DNA of 40,420 nt from a virus: the IMG/VR virus record IMGVR_UViG_3300025646_000112, positions 1 through 40,420 of that record; one strand, written 5' to 3'. The notes below the pieces were generated by a model that made no database searches, was not told the DNA's origin, and was given only the letters and a program-made list of their open reading frames with translations. A program made the translations under genes and the position numbers. This document shows positions 34,538-40,420 of this stretch, one piece after another. How positions within the stretch are numbered: position 1 is the stretch's first letter; every line of letters starts with the position of its first letter.

Positions 34538-36625
34538 ATGGTAACAAACCCAAATTTTTTCGGACAAAGCACAACTGGAACGCCTAATCAAATTGAAGAT
34601 GGAGTAGATTTCCCTCATACTGGTTTAATCAAAACATTGGCTTTGGGAATGAAAGGCAATTATGTCATTAATGGATTTGATATTACTCCTTCATCGGAAA
34701 CTGCGGGAACAGTTTCAACTGGAACTATTATGAGAGATGGCCAAGTAATTAGCATTAGTGGTGGCTCTCCTCCATATGCAATTACATTAGATACTACATA
34801 TACAAATGGCTATCATTTATTAGTTGTTGATTCTTCAAATACAGTTGTTGTAAGAAATCCTAATTCACCTACAATTGGTGCTGATAAAGTTCCAGCATAT
34901 AATGATGGAGATGTAATTATTGCAGTTTTAACTCATACTGGCGTTAATCCATTTGATATTCAATATCTTACTGTTAGTAAAACCAAAAACAGTTTAAGCA
35001 TTGGAGAAGGAAGTGGAACATATAGCGAAGAAATGTCTATTACGAGCGATGGAACTGATGTTACTTTTACAGGTTCTACAAATACAAATATGGACTTTAC
35101 ACCTTCGGGAAGTGGGAAAGTAAGAATTACGACTGGAGATTTAGAGGTTCAAAATGGAAACTTTGAAGTTCCTAATGGTTATGCTGAAATTACAGTTGTT
35201 GAAAGCATTACTGATGGAGGAGGCGCAGGATTAAGTGCTGGTGCGCCAGTTTATCCAACCAATTACTCTTCGGGAAAAATTACAGTTCAATTGGCTGATG
35301 CTACAATTTCAGCAAGTAAATATCCTGCTATTGGATTAGTCTATGATACCATTACTGCTGGTGGGAATGGTAAAGTGGTTGTTCAAGGATTAACAGGAGA
35401 TATTTCTGCAACTTTGTTTGATGCAGGTTCTTATTCCGAAGGTGACATTATCTATCTTTCACCGAATATTGGAAAACTGACTAATACTCGCCCAACGGCT
35501 GATGCAGACGCAATTCAAAACATTGGAAGAATTGTTCATCTTTCTACATTTACTGCTGGTTCTTCGGGAACGGCTAAGATTCTCGTTCAAGGTTCGGGTC
35601 GTTCAAACGATGTAACGAATGATGGTTTCATTACTACAAATGCTTCTTCTATTCCTTCCGCTAGACAAATTACTGCTGGAACTGATATTAGTTTCACAGA
35701 TGCAGGGGCAGGTTCAACTTTAACTATTGATAATACTTCTACATTAGATTCTGTTACTACAAGAGGGGCAACTACTGGAAATGAAATTAGTGTTGGCACT
35801 ACCACGATTACAGGGGCTTTTTTACCACAAAAAATAGGAACTTTAGATGCTGATGCAACAGTTATTGTTAATTATGCAGATGCTAGTCAAAATGCTACTG
35901 CAAATAGATTTACTTTGCCATCAGCCGCAATTAACGATGGAAAAATACTTTTCATTAAAAATTTAAATGCGACTACAATCATGGAAATTTTTACTTCCGA
36001 TGTTTTTGAAAATGGTGGAGTAAGCACAGATTCAAGATATGTTAGTCCAACTACATTAAATCTAAAACCATATCAAAGTATTATACTACAAGCCCTTACT
36101 GATTCTACAATCATCCCTTTAAGCCCAACTCCTACAACTTTAGCATCGGGATGGTATATTCTTGATAGCGATGAAACAGGAAGTGGAGGTATTGCTAATG
36201 TTGTTGATGATACTTCCCCACAATTAGGTGGAAACTTGGATTTAAATTCACAAGACATTACAGGAACAGGTGATATAAACATTACAGGAACAATTACTGC
36301 TTCTTCTACTATTACTACTACTTCTACTATTAGTGCCGCAACACTTACTGCTACTAAATTAGATACTGATACTAAATCAATATCATCAATACTAACTTCT
36401 GCTGATGCTGGTAAATATCTTTTTGTTGATGCAAGTGTAACAATTACTTTACCCTCCACTCATTCCGCAGGTGAACAATATACTATTTTAGCGAAAGGCG
36501 TTAATGTAACTTTAGATGGTAATGGAAACAATATGAACGGTTCAACATCAACAATTACAATTACTGCATATAATGGTGTAACTTGTATTTCCGATGGAAC
36601 AAACTGGATTGTATTAGGTGCGTGA
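34538..36625 (+). CDS. Tail fibre protein
   Basis: The 695-residue protein is rich in Thr, Ser, Gly and Asn. Its N-terminal attachment region (GVDFPHTGLIKTLALGMKGNYVINGFDITPS) is followed by beta domains. One of these has SAGAPVYPTNYSSGKITVQLADA and SEGDIIYLSPNIGKL, a pattern common in marine phage fibres. A repetitive stem lies near 580-600 (DINITGTITASSTITTTSTIS). The C-terminal domain (ITLPSTHSAGEQYTILAKG, NNMNGSTSTITI, CISDGTNWIVLGA) is a usual fibre end. The DNA at about 36290-36350 is low-complexity ACT-rich and prone to length change. Confidence 0.7.
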   Translation: MVTNPNFFGQSTTGTPNQIEDGVDFPHTGLIKTLALGMKGNYVINGFDITPSSETAGTVSTGTIMRDGQVISISGGSPPYAITLDTTYTNGYHLLVVDSSNTVVVRNPNSPTIGADKVPAYNDGDVIIAVLTHTGVNPFDIQYLTVSKTKNSLSIGEGSGTYSEEMSITSDGTDVTFTGSTNTNMDFTPSGSGKVRITTGDLEVQNGNFEVPNGYAEITVVESITDGGGAGLSAGAPVYPTNYSSGKITVQLADATISASKYPAIGLVYDTITAGGNGKVVVQGLTGDISATLFDAGSYSEGDIIYLSPNIGKLTNTRPTADADAIQNIGRIVHLSTFTAGSSGTAKILVQGSGRSNDVTNDGFITTNASSIPSARQITAGTDISFTDAGAGSTLTIDNTSTLDSVTTRGATTGNEISVGTTTITGAFLPQKIGTLDADATVIVNYADASQNATANRFTLPSAAINDGKILFIKNLNATTIMEIFTSDVFENGGVSTDSRYVSPTTLNLKPYQSIILQALTDSTIIPLSPTPTTLASGWYILDSDETGSGGIANVVDDTSPQLGGNLDLNSQDITGTGDINITGTITASSTITTTSTISAATLTATKLDTDTKSISSILTSADAGKYLFVDASVTITLPSTHSAGEQYTILAKGVNVTLDGNGNNMNGSTSTITITAYNGVTCISDGTNWIVLGA

Positions 36626-37523
36626 TATTTTGTATTGTTCTATTGCTGGCTCAAATGCCGAAACAAAAGCGAATGCTTTTACTTTATCCGAATTAACATT
36701 ACATTCGGAAACAACAGTATCAGTATCAAGCGTAGTTACAGAATTAGATGTAAGTCCAACAGATATTGTTTTGGCTTTAGAGCAATCAACAGATACTATG
36801 GCGGCATATACCTTTACAGGAACATTACCTTCTTTTACTTCTACTTCTGCTACATTATCAGTAAGTGGAAATAACCCAAGAGGTTCTTGTTTTAATAGTG
36901 ATGGAACAAAATTTTATGTTACTGGAACAGATGCTTATATTCGTGGATATGATATACCCCTTCCTACACCACCTACACCTAATGTCAATGCTTATAATAT
37001 TAGTTTGGCTAGTATATCAAGTTCTAAAAGCGGAATTGGATATGGCGGTCAAGGTTTGTTCTTAAAACCCGATGGAACAATTTTGTATGTTGTTGAATCT
37101 GCTAATGTTAGAACTTTAACTTTAACTACGCCTTATGATGTTAGTTCTTACTCTTCCTCTACAACAAGTATTTCTTCAGTTGTAGATAGTGATGGTGACA
37201 CAATATCGGGATTAACTGGAATTAGATTCAATAATGATGGAACTAAATTTTTTGTATGTTATCGGAAATCTCAAGGAACATATGTTACAACTGCGAATCG
37301 TGCTAAGATAGCAGAATTCTCTCTATCAACTCCCTATGATGTTAGTAGTTATACTTTCGTATCAAGTATGGATTTTGGACTAAACATCGGAATACAGGTC
37401 GCCCCCGACACTACTACGCTTCCTGCTGGTTTCGCATGGAATGCTAACGGAACTGCCCTTTTTGTAGCGGGTGTTCATCAAGATACAACACAAAGCGCAG
37501 TTAAAGTTCTAATGTATTCGTAA
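36618..37523 (+). CDS. Beta-propeller-repeat tail protein
   Basis: The 301-residue protein has at least four blade-like repeats of the type F-x-x-D-G-T-K-F-[YF]-V. The copies are CFNSDGTKFYVTGTDAYIRG, FLKPDGTILYVVESANV, FNNDGTKFFVCYRKSQG and WNANGTALFVAGVH. Two also carry L[ST]TPYDVSSY. Similar repeats are frequent in receptor-binding or fibre-tip proteins of marine phages. Start is either GTG 36618, overlapping the fibre stop, or TTG 36630 after GTGAT. It probably modifies or caps the fibre. Confidence 0.6.
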   Translation: MRDILYCSIAGSNAETKANAFTLSELTLHSETTVSVSSVVTELDVSPTDIVLALEQSTDTMAAYTFTGTLPSFTSTSATLSVSGNNPRGSCFNSDGTKFYVTGTDAYIRGYDIPLPTPPTPNVNAYNISLASISSSKSGIGYGGQGLFLKPDGTILYVVESANVRTLTLTTPYDVSSYSSSTTSISSVVDSDGDTISGLTGIRFNNDGTKFFVCYRKSQGTYVTTANRAKIAEFSLSTPYDVSSYTFVSSMDFGLNIGIQVAPDTTTLPAGFAWNANGTALFVAGVHQDTTQSAVKVLMYS

Positions 37524-37545
37524 AGTTTATTTTATACACTTACTT

Positions 37546-38391
37546 GTGCCGATTGTGAGAGTTTCCATCTATGAAGTAAGTCCGAGAGATGGCCTCCAAT
37601 CTCTACCACATTTTATCCCTACTGAACTCAAAAAGGAATTTATTTCTTCTTTGTATGAGGCTGGATTCAAAGATGTAGAAGAAACGAGCATGGCTCATCC
37701 TAAATTAGTTCCGCAAATGGCTGATGCTCAAGAAGTATTCCAACGAGGCGCAGTCTTAGTGATGAACCGTAAAGGATATGAAAGAGCAATAGAAATGGGT
37801 GCTAAGAAAATAAACTTAGTATTTTCTCCATGTGAAACTTTCAATATGAAAAACATGGGTAAAACCCGTAGTGAAATAATCTTAATGTATAAAACATTTT
37901 TAAATGTGCCAAAGAAAGATGTTAGAGTTTATATCTCAATGGCTTTCGGTTCTCCTTATTCTGGTAAATTTGACAAAAAATTAATTAGAAATTGTATTAG
38001 AGATGCTAAGATGTTTGGAAATACAGTTGTATTTGCTGATACTGTTGGTTGTGGAACTCCTAAACAAGTTAAGATATTTGCACAAATAGCAAAAGAAGAA
38101 AATATGCGGTGCGCTTTACATTTACATCATAAAGGAGATGAAGATAAAGCAATTGAATTAGTAAAGGCTGGACTATTTGCTGGAATAAAACAATTTGATT
38201 CTAGTTTGGGTGGATTAGGAGGTTGCCCTTTTACTGAAAATAGCGGGGCTAATATTTCTACTGAAACGCTAGTTAAACATTTAAATTCTTGGGGATTCAG
38301 TTGTGGGATAAGTCCTAGCGATTTAGTTACACCAAAAAGATTAGTTTCTAAGATATTAGAGATACAAAGCCAACCGCTTTTAGTCTTATGA
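37546..38391 (+). CDS. HMG-CoA lyase-like enzyme (HMGL family)
   Basis: The 281-residue TIM-barrel protein matches 3-hydroxy-3-methylglutaryl-CoA lyase, which splits HMG-CoA into acetyl-CoA and acetoacetate. Key features are EVSPRDGLQ (10-18; R14 and D15 in the active site), SMAHPKLVPQMADA and DTVGCGTP. Metal-binding LHLHH (H192, H194) and GGLGGCPF with the flexible-loop cysteine C227 follow, then SGANISTETLV. It differs from classical enzymes after the metal site, where HDTYG is replaced by HHKGD, so specificity could differ. GTG starts at 37546 and 37555 are possible, and no Shine-Dalgarno is seen. A T/A-rich stretch TTTATTTTATAC lies at 37527-37538. It is out of place after tail genes and may alter host metabolism. 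Confidence 0.8.
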   Translation: MPIVRVSIYEVSPRDGLQSLPHFIPTELKKEFISSLYEAGFKDVEETSMAHPKLVPQMADAQEVFQRGAVLVMNRKGYERAIEMGAKKINLVFSPCETFNMKNMGKTRSEIILMYKTFLNVPKKDVRVYISMAFGSPYSGKFDKKLIRNCIRDAKMFGNTVVFADTVGCGTPKQVKIFAQIAKEENMRCALHLHHKGDEDKAIELVKAGLFAGIKQFDSSLGGLGGCPFTENSGANISTETLVKHLNSWGFSCGISPSDLVTPKRLVSKILEIQSQPLLVL

Positions 38392-38424
38392 AATTTTGAC
38401 CTAAAAAAAATCCAAAAAAAATTA

Positions 38425-38457
38425 GGGGGGAGAATCCTAAGACTCTCCCCCCGTTTT
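38425..38457. terminator. Bidirectional terminator between convergent operons
   Basis: GGGGGGAGA (38425-38433) pairs perfectly with TCTCCCCCC (38444-38452). On the plus strand it is followed by GTTTTT. On the minus strand it is followed by TAA and eight T, then GGA and eight more T (the A-runs at 38403-38410 and 38414-38421). It lies exactly between the plus-strand late module and the minus-strand operon. The stop codon of the minus-strand zinc-ribbon gene (38437-38439) falls inside the loop. Confidence 0.8.
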
Positions 38458-38607
38458 TCTAACGAAGTTAGTTTTACTAGACCAAATGCCACCGCATTCT
38501 CTACACTCCCAAAGTTTAACTTGGTCACTAGAACCAACATAAAATCCTTGTAGACGCTTTGCCAAACTTGGCTTTTTACAATAAGCGCAAATCTGTTTCA
38601 ATGTCAT
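38437..38607 (-). CDS. Small zinc-ribbon protein
   Basis: The 56-residue protein has CAYC (7-10) and CREC (35-38) with the body KPSLAKRLQGFYVGSSDQVKLW between, then GGIWSSKTNFV. This is a classical single zinc ribbon. Its ATG overlaps the stop of the upstream membrane peptide (ATGA), and its stop lies in the terminator loop, so it is the last gene of the operon. It probably binds nucleic acid or a host protein. No exact family is assigned. Confidence 0.65.
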   Translation of the reverse strand: MTLKQICAYCKKPSLAKRLQGFYVGSSDQVKLWECRECGGIWSSKTNFVRKTGGES

Positions 38608-38756
38608 TTACGCCTAACCTCTTCTTTACCAATAAGGCGATTCATGTATTCTTCAACGGATTCCTCCGTGATATTAGAACCACCGAATGCGGCAAAAAAG
38701 AGAAGCATAAGTGTAATAAGAAACAGAAGTAGCCAAAACCATTCCCAACCTGTCAT
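38604..38756 (-). CDS. One-helix membrane peptide
   Basis: The 50-residue peptide has a hydrophobic segment at about 4-25 (WEWFWLLLFLITLMLLFFAAF), then a charged tail EESVEEYMNRLIGKEEVRRK. Its ATG overlaps the stop of the exonuclease gene (TGATG) and its stop overlaps the next ATG. The double overlap supports real, coupled translation. The tail would face the cytoplasm or the outside depending on topology. Function is unknown. Confidence 0.6.
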   Translation of the reverse strand: MTGWEWFWLLLFLITLMLLFFAAFGGSNITEESVEEYMNRLIGKEEVRRK

Positions 38757-39349
38757 CACCAATCAACCTCCAAATCCACAAACTTTTCACCATTAATAGA
38801 AAACGCTTTTACAATTCCGTTTTCTTTTCCATAATTCCACAAATCATAAACTAATTGTGTATCTTTCATACAATACTCAACTACTTCATCATATTGACCC
38901 ATTTTCCATAACTTAGGTGCATCAGCACTATCCATTAATTTAAAATCATTCATTGTGCATTTTACCAAATTCTTTAATTGAAATCTTTCTCCATGATTCT
39001 TTAAAAGAATCTTAGAAGTGTCAATATATTGTTCTTCTTTCAAGAATTTATTAATACAGAAAATATCCATTGAATCTCTTAGAACAGGCAAATCAAAGGC
39101 CGCTAAATTATGACCTAATAATAAGCCACCTTTTTCAAAATGGTCATCTAAATCATATTTTAATTCACTAAGAGATTTAATGACATGCCCCGACTTTGCG
39201 AAATTACTTACAGGTTCATCAACATAAACAGTTCCAGTATTTCCATCCCAAGTCGCTACGGTTGAAACTTGAAACATATGGGTATTTGAAAAACCGCCTA
39301 TGTCATGCGACATATTTTTTGTTTCAATGTCTAAGGCTAGAACAGACAT
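38756..39349 (-). CDS. DEDDy-type 3'-5' exonuclease
   Basis: The 197-residue RNase H-fold nuclease has the Exo I motif LALDIET (D6, E8), Exo II LLGHNLAAFDLPVL (about 96-109) and Exo III VVEYCMKD (about 155-162) with Y-x-x-x-D. It therefore belongs to the DEDDy group like polymerase B proofreading domains and YprB-like proteins. It is free-standing, without a polymerase domain. GGTGAATAACC lies before the ATG. Its operon includes a putative ATPase, so it probably acts in viral replication or repair, degrading or proofreading single strands. Confidence 0.78.
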   Translation of the reverse strand: MSVLALDIETKNMSHDIGGFSNTHMFQVSTVATWDGNTGTVYVDEPVSNFAKSGHVIKSLSELKYDLDDHFEKGGLLLGHNLAAFDLPVLRDSMDIFCINKFLKEEQYIDTSKILLKNHGERFQLKNLVKCTMNDFKLMDSADAPKLWKMGQYDEVVEYCMKDTQLVYDLWNYGKENGIVKAFSINGEKFVDLEVDW

Positions 39350-39354
39350 GGTGG

Positions 39355-39579
39355 TTATTCACCCGACCATAGTTTAGAAACTTTTTCCTGTTCTTTGTCT
39401 ACCTTCGGCTTTTCTTCTGTGACAATTGCTCTCTTAAGGAACACTACAATGTTTGACCCTGCTACTGTTACCATAGAAGAACATTCCCATCCATCCTCTC
39501 CATAAGTGTTTAGCGTTTCAATAATTACTTTTGGCCCTTTCGTTACATCAAATACTAAATATGTGTTTTCCCACTTCAT
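39355..39579 (-). CDS. DUF4177-like small protein
   Basis: The 74-residue protein has strands and a helix in the order WENTYLVFDV, KVIIETLNTYGEDGWECSSMVTVAG and NIVVFLKRA. The L-N-x-Y-G-x-x-G-W-E pattern followed by V-F-L-K-R is that of DUF4177-type proteins, common in phages and bacteria with unknown function. The C-terminal 20 residues are charged. Its ATG overlaps the stop of the upstream gene by 4 bases and its stop lies 5 bases from the exonuclease start. Confidence 0.6.
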   Translation of the reverse strand: MKWENTYLVFDVTKGPKVIIETLNTYGEDGWECSSMVTVAGSNIVVFLKRAIVTEEKPKVDKEQEKVSKLWSGE

Positions 39580-40420
39580 TCTATATCCTCTCCAATCAAT
39601 CGTATGTATCTATACTTTCCATGTGTCTTTTCATCAAACTTATGTTCAATTTCTTTAAAATGCCTGTAAATCTGTGCTTTTGATTTTCCTGTTTTCTCAA
39701 TCATTTCTTCTAGGAATTTGCTTTTATGAGTATATCCCTCTTCATCTTTTTCTGTTTCATCGTAAATTGTCATGAATTGAGGCTCAAGTGATTTTTCAGC
39801 GATGCTCGCCTTACGAACCTTTAGGCTCTGTTCAAGCCAAGAAACCAGACTGATATAACACTTCCTCATAATAATGGCCGCTTCTCGCACATGCTGGCCA
39901 GTTACTAAGAAGCGGGAGTCTTTATCTTTAATGTTGAGACTGCGAGCAATACAAACTAATACGCTCATCTTTGTCAAATTGACCATCAATCGTGTAGTAA
40001 AGTTGGAAGCCAACTCAGCAACTTCTTTGCGACTCTTTGTTAGTTCGGCTCTCATATTCTTATATTCAAGAATCAAGTTAGCATTGAATCCGTCAGCAAA
40101 ACGAATCGTCTTAGTAGCATCTCCACCCATTTCTTCATGATGTGTCTTTAACATAGTATAGATTTCTATGAGAGCATTGACATACTTATCAATGGGTTGA
40201 TTAACTTCTTCAATCGTTCCAACCTTTGCTAATTGCTCAAGTCTCATTTGATGTTGAATGTGGTCGGGAACATCAACAACATACATAACCATCCTTTGAA
40301 GCACACCCTTTTCAGCAATCACATTGTTAAGATTGGGTGGAGGATAAGTCATAGCCAATACTGAACGCTCGGAATAGCAGTTTAGGATTTGTCCTCCAAA
40401 ACTTTGTAGGGCTTTTGAAA
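39576..40420 (-). CDS. C-terminal part of a probable ATPase/helicase with winged helix, cut by window edge
   Basis: The frame is open to the window edge, with codons reading SKALQSFGGQILNCYSERSVLA before the TTG at 40358. That TTG is not the real start. The visible part begins with a segment like the end of a AAA+/RecA-type ATPase core (YPPPNLNNVIAEKGVLQRMVMYVVDVP). A long helical region with a basic stretch (AELTKSRKEVAELA; EAAIIMRKCYISLVSWLEQSL) follows. The end is winged-helix-like: SKFLEEMIEKTGKSKAQIYRHFKEIE and GKYRYIRLIGEDIE. This order is seen in replicative helicases and primase-helicases. Walker motifs would be outside the window, so the assignment is tentative. Confidence 0.5.
   Translation of the reverse strand, partial: SKALQSFGGQILNCYSERSVLAMTYPPPNLNNVIAEKGVLQRMVMYVVDVPDHIQHQMRLEQLAKVGTIEEVNQPIDKYVNALIEIYTMLKTHHEEMGGDATKTIRFADGFNANLILEYKNMRAELTKSRKEVAELASNFTTRLMVNLTKMSVLVCIARSLNIKDKDSRFLVTGQHVREAAIIMRKCYISLVSWLEQSLKVRKASIAEKSLEPQFMTIYDETEKDEEGYTHKSKFLEEMIEKTGKSKAQIYRHFKEIEHKFDEKTHGKYRYIRLIGEDIE

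Noticed and set aside
36285-36350. ACT-rich low-complexity stretch as a regulatory repeat
   Set aside because: It is in frame within the fibre stem and encodes Thr/Ser repeats, which suffices to explain it.
35587-36459. Minus-strand open frames opposite the tail fibre
   Set aside because: Val/Ser-rich shadows of Thr/Asn-rich fibre codons; no start signals and the plus-strand protein is clearly real.
37524-38456. Host chromosome junction at the HMG-CoA lyase gene (provirus end)
   Set aside because: No tRNA, integrase or att-like repeat is near, and the genes beyond it on the minus strand are typical viral ones.

Overview
The window looks like part of the genome of an AT-rich tailed dsDNA virus (class Caudoviricetes, HK97-type capsid, siphovirus-like tail). 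The host is most likely an archaeon, possibly marine. Three things support an archaeal host: extended GGTGAT/GAGGTGATT Shine-Dalgarno boxes before many genes, TATA-like TTAAATAG elements in two of the few intergenic gaps, and a marked richness in zinc-ribbon proteins. None of them excludes a bacterial host. Family-level placement (for example among viruses of marine Euryarchaeota such as magroviruses) is inference and needs a search.

Layout. Positions 1-38391 are one dense plus-strand late module. It opens with the large terminase, cut by the window edge. Next come a winged-helix/LAGLIDADG protein, four small proteins, a zinc-ribbon-bearing portal and a long coiled-coil protein. Three small proteins, an ATP-dependent DNA ligase with a long C-terminal extension, a fused prohead protease-scaffold and the major capsid protein follow. 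An accessory block at about 14.7-20.1 kb sits between capsid and neck genes. It encodes two small membrane proteins, a small GTPase with all G motifs, a GLWYS-type domain protein, a zinc-finger protein, a protein with a WW-like tail and a second long coiled-coil protein. From 20.1 to 37.5 kb are neck, tail tube, tail chaperone pair with a -1 frameshift site, a compact tape measure, distal tail, LamG-domain protein, a 1994-residue hub and fibre/propeller proteins. The last plus-strand gene is an unexpected HMG-CoA-lyase-like enzyme.

Positions 38437-40420 are a minus-strand operon whose genes overlap or nearly abut. It contains the C-terminal part of a probable ATPase with a winged helix, a DUF4177-like protein, a DEDDy exonuclease, a one-helix membrane peptide and a zinc-ribbon protein. 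It meets the late module at a hairpin with T-tracts on both strands, a good candidate bidirectional terminator.

The most interesting signals are four. First, a short W-x-x-[IV]-[LH]-K peptide recurs at the ends of seven proteins and inside an eighth. It includes the C-terminus of the scaffold, suggesting a capsid-targeting tag. Second, a small GTPase lies in a structural module beside membrane proteins. Third, a textbook A AAA AAC slippery heptamer joins the tail chaperone frames. Fourth, an in-frame internal start probably makes a separate scaffold from the protease gene. No tRNA, rRNA, CRISPR array or insertion sequence was seen. No gene-free stretch longer than 300 bases exists.
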